Shown piece by piece: positions 8,442-23,400 of a DNA stretch of 64,000 nucleotides. The notes beneath the pieces were generated by a model. The model was not told where the DNA came from, made no database searches, and worked only from the letters and a program-made list of their open reading frames with translations. The number at the start of each line of letters is the position of its first letter. Position 1 is the stretch's first letter. Both the position numbers and the translations under genes were made by a program. Source of the DNA: Tupaia tana (taxonomy: Eukaryota; Chordata; Mammalia; Scandentia; Tupaiidae); NCBI GenBank assembly GCA_026018925.1, contig JAKSZU010000016.1:82780059-82844058 (forward strand), read 5' to 3'.

Positions 8442-11400
8442 AGGGCACATGTGCTCACCAAAAAGAGAAAAAGTGAGAAATCACCCCCAGTGGATTTGGC
8501 CATACCGCAATCCCTTCTCCAGGGATTTTGGCACATGTACACATGTATTCTCCATGATTTTTTTTTTTTTTTTTGGAGAAGATGCGTGTGCTCGCCAGAC
8601 AGAGAGAGACAGAGAGACAGAAAGCAAGAAATCACCCCCCAGGCAGGATGGCCACACCACAATCCTTTCTCTTCCATTCTCCTCTCGGGATCTTGGGCAC
8701 GCATGCACATGCGCCCGGCGTGAGTTTAAGCCACTGGGTCTGGGACTTGAACCATGGTCGACTACATGGGAGTCCAGTGACATAGTCATTACGCTAACTG
8801 CTGGTCCCTTTTTTTTTCCTCTTTTTTAAAATTTTATTTTATTTTATTTTTTTTTTTTTTTTTCTCCATGATTTTCAAGCCACTTGGCTTGGGACTCAAA
8901 CTGCAGTCAGCCAGGTGGGAGACCAGTGTTGTAACCACTATACCACCTGCTGGCCCTGATTGGTACTATTTTAATCAGGGGCAGAAAGCTTTGAAGAAGC
9001 CTGGATAGTAATCTAGCAGTGTAGGCTATACAGCCTCTGTTGCAACAACTCAGCTCTTTTTTGGAGAGGTTTTTGCTATAGGGTGCGTACGCTCACCAGA
9101 AAGACAGAGACAGAAAGCAAAAAATCACCCCCCAAGGGGGATGACCACACCACAATCCCTTCTCCTCCATTCTCCTCTTGGGATCTTGGGCATGCATGCA
9201 CACGTGCCTGGTGTGAATTTAAGCCACCATATCAGGGACACGAACCGTGGTTGACTACATGAAAGTCCAGCGACGTAACCATTACACCATCTACCGGTCC
9301 CTGTCCTGTTCACTTTCAAGGCCGATGTAAACTAGTACACGCAAGAGCCCTTAAAGCTTAGGTTAACCTCTGTCTGGAAGAAAGGTCCTTTGTTTCCCTT
9401 TCTCCAGATACTAGTGAATGTTCTCCTTCTTGCCAGAGAGTGCTCCCAACAGCCGCTCCAGGACCTCCCCTCCTTCCTGTTTGACGACAGCAGTGGTGCC
9501 AAGTCCCTCCAAATCCCGCACGGCAGAGCTGGTCCTGCAGCGAATGCAGCAGTTCAAAAGAGCTGACCCTGAGCGTCTGAAGCATGCCACGGAGGAGTGC
9601 ACCCTCAGGGCTGCGCTGGGTGACGGTGTCCCAGAGGGCCCTCTGGAGGAGAGGGTAGAGGGGACCGGTATGAGGAGCGCGTTTCTACTTTCAGACAGGA
9701 GTCCTGGCTGGGGTGGAAGGGAGGCGGGCAGGACCTGCATTCAGGCATTGCTACTGTGGGCAGGTGCTCGCCCGTGTTTCACCTTGGCCGTCTCGAGCCG
9801 CCCAGGGAACAAAGGGGCTCTGGGATACTTGTCACTTAGCTTCTTTGGCAGGGTAGCTCTTTTTCTCATTTTTGACTTTTTGTTATAAAATTTCTGCTCA
9901 CAGAAAAGTTAAGGAAGAATTACAGTGGATCCCTTATGTTTTCAACCTAGATTTAATAATTGCTAACATTTTCCCACGTCTTATTTCTTTACTTACTTAC
10001 TGGAGAGGTTTTCTCTATAGGGTACATGTGCTTGCCAGAAAGATAGACAGAGACAGAGAGACAGAAGGCAAGAAATCACCCCCAGAGGGGATGGCCATGC
10101 TGCAATCTCCTCTCCTCCATTCTCCTCTAGGGATCTTGGGCACACACGCACACGCGCCCGGTGTGAGTCTAACCACCAGGCCCGGGACTCGAATCGCGGT
10201 CAGCTACATGGGAGTCCAGCAACATAGCCATTACGCCAACTGCTGGTCCTGGAGTCCAGAGCTCTTAACCACCATGTTACCTGCCAGTCCCCAAATAATT
10301 CTTTAAAAAAAAAAAAAAGTTCATGACAAAAAGGAATTAAAGTATGAGTTTATCTTAGTGTAAAAAATTCTGAAATCTATGCACAGATTTTTTTTTTTTT
10401 TTTGAGAGTTTTTTGCTACAGGGCGCGTGCGCTCGCCAGACAGACAGAGAGAGACATAGAGACAGAAAGCGAGAAATCACCCCCCAGGGGGGATGGTCAC
10501 GCCGCAATCCCTTCTCCTCCATTCTCCTCTCGGGATCCTGGGCACGCACGCACACGCGCCCAGCGTGAGTTCTAAGCCACCGGGTCCGGGACGTGAACCG
10601 CGGTCGACTACGTGGGAGTCCAGCGACATAGCCATTACGCTAACTGCTGGTTCCCTATGCACAGATTTTTTTTTTTTTTTTTTTTTTCTTTTTGGAGAGG
10701 TTTTTGCTATAGGGCGCGTGCGCTTGCCAGACAGACAGAGAGAGACAGAGAGATAGAAAGCAGGAAATCACCCCCCAGGGGGGATGGCCACGCCGCAATC
10801 CCTTCTCCTCCATTCTCCTCTCGGGATCTTGGGCACACACGCACACGCGCCCGGCGTGAGTTTAAGCTGCCGGGTCCGGGACTCGAACCGCGGTCGACTA
10901 CATGGGAGTCCAGCGACATAGCCATTACGCTAACTGCTGGTCCCTGCACAGATTTTTTATAACACACATTCCCACGAACTTTTTTCAGACCCCTTATTTA
11001 TAAAAATATTTAAAAGAGGGACCAGCAGGACCAGCAGATGGCACTGGACTCCCACATGACTGACCAGAGTTCGTGTCCCAGACCTGGTGACTTGCCTTCT
11101 CGCTTTCTGTATGTCTCTCTCGGTTCCTCTCTGATCAAATTTAAATAAATAAATAAATAAATAAAGTTAAATAAAATAATTCTTAAAAAGTTATTTATTT
11201 CCATTTGTTATTATTTTTTTTTGGAGAGGTTTTTTTTTTTTTTTGCTATAGGGCATGTGCTCTCACCAGAAAGACAGAGACAGAGAGACAGAAAGCAAGA
11301 AATCACCCCTCAGGGAGGATGGCCACACCACAATCCCTTCTTCTCCATTCTCCTCTCAAGATCTTGGGCATGCATGCACACGCGTGAGTTTAAGCCACTG

Positions 11401-14400
11401 GGTCTGGGACTCGAACCATGGTTGACTACATGAGAGTCCAGTGACATAGTCAATATGCTAACTGCTGGTCCCATGTTGTTATTATTTTTTAAATTTGACC
11501 AGAGACACAGAGAGAGAAAGGGAAGGTGAGAAGGTCTGGGACTCAAACTATAGTTGGCCCTGTAGGAATCTGGTGCCTTTAACCACCATGCCACCTGCGG
11601 GTGGGAACTTTTTTTTTTTTTTATTTAGTTGCTAGAGGGTACATGTCTTCACCAGAGAGACAGACAAAGAGACTGAAAGAGAGGAAGAACTTGCCCTGCA
11701 GTGGGGCGTGGAAGTGTGGTCACGCTGCATTCCCTTCTCCATTTCTCTGTCTTTTGAAGATTTTGGCCACACAGCACACATACCTGGTGTGTGTGTTTAC
11801 ATTTACTTATTTATGTATTTATCTGTTTTTTTTTTTTTTTTTAAGAGATTTTTGCTATAGAGTATGTGTGCTTGCCGGAGAGACAGAGAAACAGAAAGTG
11901 AAAAATCAACCCCCGCCCCAGGCAGGATGGCCACACTGCAATCCCTACTCCTCTCAGGATTTGGGACACACATGCACACACGCCCAGTGTGAATTTTAAG
12001 CTGCTAGGTCTGGGACTTGAACTACGATCAACTACGGGGGGAATCTAGCGACACAACCATTATACTATCTGCTGGTCCCTTGTGATTTTTAAGCCGCTGG
12101 GTCCAGAGCTTGAGCCGTGGTCAGCCATGTGGGAATCCAATGCATTAACCATTATGCCACCTGCCGACCCTGATTTTCTTTTTTTCTTTTTCTTCTTAAG
12201 TTTGCCACAGGACATGTCTGTTTACCAGAGAGAGGTAGAGAGAGGGAAAGTGAGAAACCAGCGCCCTGTGAGCACGGCCACACCGTAACCTCTTCTCCTC
12301 TGTTCTCTTCTTGGGATTTTGGGCATGCACGCAAAGGCACCCAGTGTGTTTTTCAAGCTGCCAGATCCAGGACTCGAACAGTGCAGTCACCCATGTGAGA
12401 TCTAGCCACCTTAACCTCCACACCATCTGCTGGCCCACCCGGTGTGTTTTTTCTCAACTGGGGTTGGGATTTGAACCCATGTTTGGTATGATCCTTAACA
12501 CTAGGGTAGAGTGGGCCCCCTGGTCTCTTTTTTCCCCCCATGGTCTTTTTGAAGTCCTCTCATACATGAATATTTTTTCCATATCATTTGAAAGTAGTTA
12601 TAGACATCACGACACTTAGCCGCCCCTAGCTTCCCCTGTAAAACTACAATGTCATTGTCACACCTAATTCCATAATGTTGCCCGTTATACAATTCATACT
12701 TAAATTTCCACAACTGTCCCAAGGATATCTTTTTTTTTTTTTTAAAGAATTATTTAACCTTTTTTAAAAATTTTATTCGTTTAATTTGACCAGAGAGGAT
12801 TCTGGAACACTCCCACATCTTTTTTTTCTTTTCATGATACTAACTTTTTTCTTTATCATGACAGAGCACATGCATGTGCGGGAGTGAGAGGGAGTGAGAG
12901 AGCGAGAGAGAGGTGCACCTCCACAGGGTCTGCTCACGCTGCGCTCCCCCTCCCCAGTCTCCAGCTGGTGGGATCCTGGGTACTCGCACACATGCCTGGA
13001 GCATTTTACAGCCCGAAGGCTGGGTCCGAACCTCGCTCCCCACGTGGATGCGGCTTCTTATGAGCAGCACGTCACCACTGTGCACAGAGCCAGCCCCCAC
13101 ACTCACTGTTGAAGCCCCAGCCTGTCTTACAGGATCTTGCACTTTCTGGCTTCATGCGATCATTTCTTCATGGTGCCATCTAAGCCCTTCCTTTAACCCT
13201 TGTGTTGTCAGCAGCTTAAACGGTTTGCTAGCCGTGCCTCACAGGTGCTGTGTACCGCCTACTCTGCACTACCCAGTAGGTGCAGCACCTCTAGGGATCA
13301 TCCTGTTCTTTATCCCTAAGCAATTTGGACCCTCATTTCTGCTGCAGATTCACATCTGCCCAGCAGATGCTCCGGAAAAGATAAACGACTTCTTTGTTTT
13401 AAAAAAAAAAACAACAAAAACCAACAACCAGAGCACTGAAGTGGAGGTGTGCTGCTTTTCTGGTGCTGTGGCAGGTGTGGTAGGCCCTAGTAATATCTGA
13501 AAACTTGGGGATTTGTGGATACTTCCACAGTATCGGGGGCCCCCATGAGATCCACCTCAGGAGCAGCATCAACCCACACTTGGGCCTGACCTGAACCAGT
13601 CAGCCCCAGCTGTTCTGTCCCTGGAGGTGGAAGGCAGCAGCGGGAAAGGGGCCCAAGGAGGAACCCGACTGGCGGGTAGGAGCCGTGGGAGCCGGCGGCG
13701 CCTAGGTGGCTGGCCGCTGTGGGGGTGGGAGGGGGGCGTGAAAGGCAAGTTCTCTAGATCCCCGGTCCTCAGAGAGTGATCTGGACCCCGAATCTCAGCC
13801 TGCAGTTAGCACACTTCCTGGGTGGTCTGTCCACATATGGATGGGATGGTTGAGAAGTGCCATTCCGGGCCGTCCAGGCCGCAGGGCTGGCTGGGCTTTG
13901 GTTCTTTGTGCTCTGCCCAGCGTCCGTGCTCTGCGAGTGCCCTCATCAGCCAGAGGTCCGAGGGTGCGCATGTCTCAGGAATTAACCCTCTGGCTTCGTG
14001 CTTCTCTGCAGCTTGTGTGCCCGCGCACCCTGCCACAGAGAGCGACGCCGTGGCCGCCCTGGCCCTGCAGCAGGAGTTTGCACTGGAAGGCGCAGCCGGT
14101 GATGACAGCCTGGAGGAGAGGGGGCTGTTCTTCTGCCAGATCTGTCAGAAGGACCTCTCGGCCATGAATCTGGTGCAAAGGGAGCAGCACGTGAATAGGT
14201 AGGGGCCGCTGGGCTTGCCACCTCTCCCGTGTGAGACCAGATCCCAGGGCACCGGGGCTGTGCTGGGCTCTCGGGACACCTGCCCAGGCAGCAGCACCTC
14301 GGTTTTGTCGTGAACCTACCCTTTAAAAAAAAAGCAAAAATGTAAGAACGTTATTGAGATGGAATTCTCATACCTCCCGGTTGACCCATGTAAATGGTGA

Positions 14401-17400
14401 GTCACTGGCTTTTGGTGCATCCGCAGGGTCGGCAGTGTCACCGCTGTCGATTCCTGGTAATTTTCATCTCTTGCCAAAGAAGCCTCATACCCCTCAGTGG
14501 TCACTCCCTCCCCTGACAGCCCCTCATCAGCTTCCTGCCCGGGAAGGACAGGTGCCACACCCCTCGTGTTCGTGTGTCACTTGGCCCCTTCAGTGCAGTC
14601 TGGCGTTACCCACACTGTGGCGCTGTCAGCCCTGAGTCCTTGTCGTGCTGGACCGTGCCTCTTGGGTGGCCGACTGTGCTGCGCACCCACACAGAGCCGC
14701 CGTGAACGTGGGTTCCACACGCTTCCTGAGTGCCTGTTGGCAGTTCTGGGTGGCTCTCCACTCCGAGTGGAATGGCCAGGCCCTGCGGTCACGTGCTCAG
14801 CCTGTCATCACTCTGCAGCCACCTTTGCTGACAGGCACCAGTTTAGCGTCTGCCAGGAGACGTGTGGCTGGTGGAAGCACTTGGCTTTCGGGGGCATGCT
14901 TTGACCGCAGCACGTCCGTGATGATGGGGATCCACGTGTTCTGCATGTACTGTGGGGTGGTGCTCCGGTAGTTTTCTTCCTTCAGGTGCTTGGATGAGGC
15001 TGAGAAACCCCTGAGACCTTCCGTGCCTCGGATCCCTGAATGCCCGATTTGTGGCAAGCCGTTCCTCACCTTGAAGAGCAGAATCGGCCACTTGAAGCAG
15101 TGTGCGGCGAGGATGGAGGTGGGCCCCCAGCTGCTGCTGCAGGCCGTGAGGGTGCAGGCAGCCCAGCCCCAGGAGGGCGGGGGCCTACGCGGGCCCAGGT
15201 GAGTCCACAGAAGGGAAGCAAAGACGCCAAGTGACCGAGTTCATACTCAGTTTGGTTGGGAAAAAGAAAGCTGTTACAGTTTTGGACAATAAAAGGGCCC
15301 TCTGATTCTGGAAATGAAAGCTTTGGGGAGGAAATCTGTCAGGCTGGGAGGGACCGAGGATAGATTCTGCTCCCCCAGAAGCGAGGATGTTGCCCACCGG
15401 GGACGCAGAGACTGGTTTCCTTGAAGCCTGTCAGATCTGCAGCCGAGGCAGTGCTTCACTGCAGCCATTAGCTCGCTGTGTGGCTTGGTTTCCACCTGAC
15501 GTCGGGCTCAGCCTGCTAACGTGAGGCTGTTCAGCAGAGTGCAGAGACGTGGTCAGACAGAACCACAGGACCTTGGGACCAGCAGGCGGCTAATGGTTAC
15601 GTTGCTGGACTCCCACAGATTCAACCATGGGTTGAATCCCGGACCAGCAGCTTAAAGGCTTAAAACTCGCTCCAGGCACATGTACGTTTTTTTTTTTTTG
15701 GAGAGGTTTTCACTATAGAGCACGTGCACTCGCCAGACAGACAGAGAGAGACATAGAGACAGAAAGTGAGAAATCACCTCCCAGAAGGGATGGTCACACC
15801 GCAATCCCTTCTCCTCCATTCTCCTCTCGGGATCTTGGGCACGCACGCACACGTGCCCGGCGTGAGTTTTAAGCCACCGGGTCCGGGACGTGAACCACGG
15901 TCGTCTACGTGGGAGTCCAGCGACATAGCCATTACGCTAACTGCTGGTTCCCAAGGCACATGTACGCTTATGCCCAAGATCCTGAGAGGAGAATGGAGGA
16001 GAAGGGATTGTGGTGTGGCCATCCCCCCTAGGAAGTGATTTCTCTTTCTGTTTCTTTGTCTCTGTCTCTCCAGTGAGTGTATGCACCCTATAGCAAAAAA
16101 AAAAAAAAAAAAAAAAAAAGCACAGGACCTTATTACAAATTTTTTTGCATGAATTATTGCTTAAATGTTAAAATAAGATGCCCCTCTGGAAGCCAGGAAA
16201 TAAGTCCTTGGCATGCAAACCACAGGCATGCAGCGGCAGGAGGTGAGCGCTGACCCTCTGAGGACACCAGAGTCAACCCTAGGTTCATAGGACACTAAGG
16301 CAGCATGGACCCTGGACCTCTCTGGGTTGGGGCATGAAGGGAAGGCCAGCGCTGGTAGTGGCTACTTCCCTGCCCACTGGGCAGCTGTGTGGGGCCAGGG
16401 CTGAGATGGGAGAGGACGGGCACGTTTTCCTATTTTTTTGAAAAGGTTTTTGCTATAGGGCACGTGCGCTCGCCAAAAAGACAGAGACAGAGAGACAGAA
16501 AGCGAGAAATCACCCCCCAGGGCGGATGGCCACACCGCAATCCCTTCTCCTCCATTCTCCTCTCGGGATCTCGGGCACGCACGCACATGCGCCCAGCGTG
16601 AGTTTAAGCCGCCGGGTCTGGGACTTGAACCGCGGTCGACTACATGGGAGTCCAGCGACATAGCCATTACGCTAACTGCTGGTCCCATGGGCGGGTTTTC
16701 TTAGCTGAGATCTGTCCACATTGGGCACCTCCAGCCCTCATGTCGCAGGGCTAGGGGCCTGGAGGTAGAACAGACATGGTCTAAGCCATGTCACCTCTTG
16801 GCAGGGCTGCACTGAAATTACCTGCTCACATAAACATGTCTCCTTTTTGCATGCCTCCAAGTAGACTAGATGCATGTGGATCCTTCTTGAAGGCTGTTGG
16901 AGCAGAGTGCTCCAGGAATTGGCCACCCCGTGGGTGCTTGGGAGCTCCCTCCCCTAAGGCCAAGCCTGGGCCTTCAGAACGTGGGTGGTCAGGATCCCCG
17001 CAGAGTGCATGCCACCCAGGCACCTGCACTCACCCTCACCCAGCAGCCCTGCCTGCTGGGCCCGCAGGAGCCGAGGACCTGGGCTGCTGGGGCCGCTACT
17101 CTCCTCCAGGGGGCAGTGGAGCAGCAGGAGGGCCCACCTGGACTTGGCGGTGCTTCCTGGGGCCTGCACAGAACAGAGCTTTGCAAAAACCAGAGGAGTG
17201 ACTGCTGCACGGAGGGTGGCGGCCTGGCTTTCGAAGTTCTTTCTTACCTTTACTCTCCTCCTCGCCAGCCCCTTGGGGTGCACCGTGGCTGTCCCTGTTC
17301 TCCCCAACCAGAGGCTTCTTGGACTTAATCACCTTCAGGCCTCATGACTGCCACTCAGTGACTCCTAAAAAGCTGGGGCCCTCCTTCAGGCCTTGGGCAG

Positions 17401-20400
17401 AGGTGCTGCCCTGGGGCCTGCAGCAAGGGAGGCATGCTTTTGTGCCAGATGACACGAGCCACCCTGCGGGCATCTGGATGGCTTCACACTCATGGTCCTC
17501 CTGCCTCGGCCTCCCAGGCAGCTGGGACTAAGGGTGTGTGCACCGTGTCTTCAGAGACAGCTGAAGTGCGAATGGGTAGGCCTGGAGCCCACACGGACTC
17601 AGCTAGTGTTGACCCCTCTGGAGAAGCTGGCCGCATCTGGGAGTGCTGGGGCCGCCGGCAGCTTTGTACCGGCGCCAAGAGCCTGACCAAGCCACATTGC
17701 ATATGGAACCCAGGCCCTCCTGGGTCCAGATAGTGCTGAGCTGTTGACCTGGGAGCTCCTGAGCTCACGTGAGGCCTCCTTGTCCTGGTGGAGCCAGCGT
17801 GGGAGGGTGAAGGCAGCACCTCTGGCCCTCACCAACTTTCCCCTGGGCTGCCTTTCAGCCTCAGTGATCACGTCGGAGGTTTGAAGCGGAAAGGAGCCAC
17901 CAACATGAAGGAGCCACAGAAGAGGCGGAAGGTTGGCCCTCCCGAGGCGCCGTCCGAGGACCTGCTGGTGGCCATGGCCCTGTCACGGTCTGAGATGGAG
18001 CAGTGCCCAGCTGTGCCGGCGCTCAGGCTGGAAAGTGCGTTTTCCAAGAGGACGCGACCCGGAGCAGGTACAGTGGCCCCAGAGAAGATCGCACATTCTG
18101 GGGTGCGGGGCAGACCCCACTAGTGACCCTGCCTCTTCTGTTTAACTCTAGAGAAGAAAGGCCACAGGAAGAAGCGCCCGGTCTCTCCCCCGCAGCTGTT
18201 AGTCCAGGACCCCGCGACCACAGGGAGACAGATAGAGGATCGCGTGGCCCTGCTGCTTTCCGAGGGGGCCGAACTGCCCCGCACGCCCCCGCTCCCTGCC
18301 AGCCGGATTTTCAAGGAGGAGGTGGGACAGGCAGGCTGGCGACGGCCACGGCCTGAAGGAGAGCAGAACCCACTGTGGGAGGGCAGTGCCCTGACTGCAG
18401 CCTGGGCCCCGGAGTCCTTCTACTCGGCCAGCCTAGTGCCGCCCATCGTGCCTTGGCAACCCGCCAAGGTGAGCCCTGCTCTCTAAAACACGTGGGTGGG
18501 CTTTGGGGAGAGGTGGGCGGTTCCACACTGCAGCCCTGGGTATCAACAGCTGGGCACCAACAGCTGGAGAACAGCAGCTGGGTGACAGAATGTCCAAGAG
18601 GGCGTCGGGGGAGGGATGGAGCCCAAGGGGTGTCACCAAAGCCTGTTTCTCTTTGCAGCAACCAAATAATTGTCCTGGTGAGGACTGGGAGGACCGTTGG
18701 ACCCCTCAGATTAGTGGGTTCCTAGAGTTTGTTTAAAATACAGAGTCCCGGAGACCAGCAGTTGGCGTAATGGCTATGTCACTGAACTCCCATGTAGTTA
18801 ACTGCAGTTCGAGTCCCGGACCTGGTGGCTTAAACTCACACCGGGCTCGTGTGCGTGCATGCCCAAGATCCTGAGAGGAGAATGGAGGAAAAGAGGTTGT
18901 GGTGTGGCCATTCTTGTTTTCTGTCTGTCTGTCTCTCTCTCTCTGTCTTTTTGGTGAGCGCACACGCCCTATAGGAAAAAAAAAAAAAAAAAAAAAAAAA
19001 CCTCTCCAAAAAAAAATACAGAGTCCCAGGCCACCACAGGGCGGCTAATACAATCCATCTGTGGTGGGCCTGGGACTGCATTCTGGACATGCTCCAGACA
19101 GTCCTGTACGGATGGTCCTGGAGCTGGGGCCCACCTGCCTGAGGCCGTTGGGGAGGGTGCGGCCGCAGGGCCCTGCAGCTCAGCTGTGAACTTGCCTGCA
19201 AACAGGTGCCACTGGTCCGTCCCGGCCGTGCCAGGAAGCCACTGGCACGTGGGATAGACAGGCTCCCAGGTTGCCGTAGGTGGTGGTTGATACCCTCGTC
19301 CTGCTCTGCAGTTCTACACCTGTACTGTGTTTGGGGGCCTCTGTCACGCGTGTGCGGTGACAACGGCCATGTGGTCACTCTACCTCACCTTTTAGGACCT
19401 CACGCAGGAGCCCACACTGTCCGTGGTGTGGCAGGAGCAGGTGGGTCCAGGTGTACAAAGGCCAGCTGTTCTCCATAGCACCACCCCCGCAGACCACAGC
19501 CCTGGGGACCCGTCGCCATCTGCCAGCCAGAGGGAGCGGCAGGCCCTGCAGGACCTCATGGACCTGGCACGGGAGGGCCTGAGCACCAGCCCAGGGCCGG
19601 GCAGTGGTGGCCTGGCTTGCTCGGGAGCGGCTGCAGGTGAGACGCTGGCGGGATGCCCACTCCCCAAGGCCTGCCCTCGCTGTGATGAGGCCAGGCTGGC
19701 CCCAAACTCGTGCTTCCGGGAGGCTGTAGACCCAAGGTTGCCAGCTCATCCCGGGCAAGTGACCAGAGAAGGAACCTTCTCAGGGCGAATGTCATACCAG
19801 AGAGCCTGCCCCACTTTCCTCAGACTTCACCGTGACGGGCCACTGCCCATGCGGGCCTTCGGGTAGTCATGTCTGTTACCTCCTGTTGGGAGGGTGGCAG
19901 AGGTGGTTTGCAGGGGTTTGCCTTGAACGAAGATGCCCTCGGACGTCAGCACCTCTCCAGGTGCCTCTGGGTGCTGCTCGGCTGGGTGGTGCTGTCTTCT
20001 TGGGGCGACAGTCTCCTAACCTACGGCCCCTCCTCTCAGGGTCGGACCTGGCGCCCAGCGGCCTGCCACTGACCGGGTTTGTCCTGCCACCCGAGGAGCA
20101 GTGTCTGGACAGCGGCAGCCATGCTTCGGTGAGGACTGGGGCCTGCTCCTGCCACCGGCCGAGCTCAGTTCTGCCCTCCTGTGGTCTCGGCCACTCCTGC
20201 TGGCAGGTGCTGGGTGAGGTCAGCTCCCTGCTAGCTGCCGACCTTTCATGAATCTGCTGCTTTCCTGAGGGGCACGTCTGTCAACCTCGACAGCTCTTTG
20301 AGCAGAGCAGAGACTGTGGGGCCCTTGCGTCCCCTCTTGGCTCTGCCATAAGGCTTTTGTTCCTCTGTCTGAACTCTGGGCCTCCTCAGTGTGCAAGCCC

Positions 20401-23400
20401 CTGCACCTGCTTGCCCTGGGAGTCTCGAGGGGTCCCTGCTGCTCCAGGTGCTGCCCCATTCAGGCACGTGATCTGCAGCCCTTCTCCACAGTTTCATTCG
20501 TTCGTGGAGGGCCCACTGTCCTGTGGGTGCCGGGCCTGCCCTCAGCTAACAGCGTGTTCTGGCTGGTGACGACATGGCTAGAGCTGGGCTTTCTTTAGAG
20601 TGGGCGTCATCTTGGTCCGATCCCTGTAAGGCTCAGCCTATGTTCTCATCCTCACTTTGGGCTGGTGTCTTTCCCCGAGGGGCTGCTGTGAGCCAGGGGC
20701 CAGCAGTCTGAACACAGCCCGGCACGCACAGGGGCAGGGGTACGGACTCAGTGCACCTCTCCCTGCTGTCCCTGTTGCTCCCGCTCCCTGCAATAGAGAG
20801 GTGGGGAGAGGAAGCTCGTTTGCTGTTCGGTACTGCAGGTGTCTACAGGGGCCGTTAGGAGTGGGGCAGGACAGAGCGGTGACTCTGGCTGCCTCGTGCT
20901 GGGCCGGCCGCATTCCGCGCAGGGGAACAGGCAGCCAAGCGCTGGGGTGCCACTCTCCACTCGGTGCAGGGGAAGAAGCAGCAAGTGCCGGGGTGCCATT
21001 CTCCTCCTGCCTTCCCAGCTCCGCCTCAGGCTGCTGGCCGCCGAGTTTGGTGCCATGGTCAACAACCCACACCTGAGCGACGTCCAGTTCCAAATGGACA
21101 GCGGGGAGGTGCTTTACGCCCATAAGTTTGTGCTCTACGCCCGGTGCCCGCTCCTCATGCGGTATGTAAGTACGCCCGCCACGCCGCTTCACTTCGTGGA
21201 GAAGAGGGAGCCTGCCCATCGGAAGTTAGGCAGGGGTGAGGGACGGCCTTAGGACTGGGGAACGTCGCGCTTTCTTGTTCCACTGGGTGAAAATGCCGTT
21301 TCCCCAGAACTGTTTTCCTTTTCCTCTGTTTGCTTGAAGTCTCAAAAGCACCCTCCGTAAGACTGAGCTGCTGACAGGCGTCCGAGATACCTGCTTTTTC
21401 ACGGTGGGGTGCATTTGACCTGAAAATGCAGCGAACTGCGCCCAGGCCCTGTCAGTCTCAGAGCCCTTGATGTTCAGTGGGGGAAACTAACTGGGCTCTC
21501 GACTGTCCCAAATACAGCTTCAGAAACGGGGAGGTGGTACGGCCTGGCCCCCAGGCTCCCAGCGGGCGGCACTCCCTGCAGGCCCGAGCTCTCCCTGGGC
21601 GGCATCTACAGGGGAGCACGACCGGACACCCCAGACGTGTCGGTGTTGCTGACGGTTAGGGCTGTCCAGCTGACACGGCGTTTGCTCTGCCCTCAGGTCA
21701 GCAACGAGGGCTTCTCTGCCGAGGAAGATGGGGACCTGGCTCTGCGTGTCCTGCTGAGCGACGTGAGCGCCGAGGCCACCTGTGCCTTCCTGCGCTACCT
21801 CTACACTGCAGACCCCGGCCTCCCGCCCTGCCGGACCCCTGGTCTGAGCTCCCTGGCCCTCAGGTCTGGCTGTCTGTTCTGTGTACTCCACAGCCTTCGC
21901 GGTGAACTGGCAAGGGTTGGCCGGTCGATGGCTTGGGAGAGGTGTGCCGCAGAGGGCTGGGCTGAGGCCACCGGGGCTTCAGTCCTCCTCAGACCCTTGA
22001 GTTCCGAGTCTGGGGCCAGCAGTGACCCCACGGGGCATACCTGTTGAAAGTCAGGCCAGGTGGACACTTGTGGGGTACTGGATACTGGGTGGGGAGCGTT
22101 CTCCTCACTCTGTGGGCCTAGCTCCCAGGTGTGGTGAGAGACTGGCCCTGGCCTCATTGCACCCCCTGCGGCTCCTGGGTTGACCCCCATGACTGCCAAG
22201 CAGTGGGAGCCCTGGCCCTAGACCAGAAAATGGTGGCAGGATGCTCGGTCACACTGCCGGCGCATACCGGCCTGTGCGTGCAGTACCTGACGCGAGGTGG
22301 TGGCTGCAGGTAGCTCAGCAGGAAAAGGCTGGAGGGCTTCTGGGTTAAAGCCTCTTTCCCTGACGCTGGATCACCTGGTAGGCGGCTTCTGAGGAAAGGA
22401 CCGGCCCAGCCTTGGGCCGAGGTAAACCCAAGCAGGTGCCGGTTGCAGCCCCCGCCTGCAGGTTTGGTCTGCGGTGAGTGGCTCTGGGCCACGTCTCAGG
22501 GCCTCGAGGTAGGCCCTGGCCTCCAGGGTCGCAGCCTCAGCATCGGCTGCAGTCGCAGGCCCAGCCCGGTGCACCATCTGGGGCAGAGAAGCTAGTGAAC
22601 CTGCTCTGAGCATGAAGGATCTCTGGTTTCTAGCACTCCACAGCCTGGGGTTCCTGGTGGGGGTTCGCTGAGTTGAAGGAGCGCGGGGCCGAGGCTGGGC
22701 CGAGCCAGGCATCCTTCTCGCAAAGGTGCTGCTCAGACCCCGCAGCCGCCCCCAGAGGCATGACTCTCCCACTGCAGGTTCGGCGTCAGCGAGCTGGTCC
22801 ACCTCTGTGAGCAGGCACCCAAGGGCAGAGCTCAGGAGGAGGAAGGTGAGGATTGCGCAAACAGAGCAGAGAACTTCCAGGAACTCTTGAGGTCAATGTG
22901 GGCAGACGAGGAGGAGGCAGAGACTCCGCTGAAACCCGAGGACCAGGAAGAAGACAGAGAAAAGGTGAATGAAGCAGAAATGGATGAAATTTATGAATTC
23001 GCAGCTACTCAGCGAAAGCTGCTCCAGCAGGAAAGAGCAGACCTGGACGAGGACACGGACCAGCCCGGGGAGGACAGTCCAGGTTCTGGGCACAGCCTGG
23101 CCAGAGTCCAGGCTAGTGAACAGTGGGAGAAGGCAGGGAGAACGGAGTCACCTGGCCTGGCGGGAGATGAGGGGAAGGAGGGGCCGTGCGCCTTCCTGTC
23201 TCTCCAGAGCTGCTGTTCGGGTCAGGGCGGGGAAGCAGAGAGCCGTGGGCAGGGGACACCAGGGGAGGCTCCTGGCCGTCCCAGCTCCCTTAGCCCACCT
23301 GGGGGCTGCCGGGCAGAGAGGAGGGCAGGCCCCTCTGTGCATACAGTCGATGTCCACGACCATGGTCGGCTCTTTTCAGCAACTCGAGAATTCTCTGACT

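Noticed and set aside
9418-9888. ATG at 9420 as a start of a 156-codon gene
   Set aside because: It reads SLX4 exon 3 in frame but starts in the intron and runs on past the donor at 9667; the first part is the polypyrimidine/acceptor region.
10870-10944. tRNA genes at the many GGTTCGAGTCC sites
   Set aside because: All are SINE heads: no closed acceptor stem or recognisable anticodon arm, and always followed by a SINE body and A-tail.
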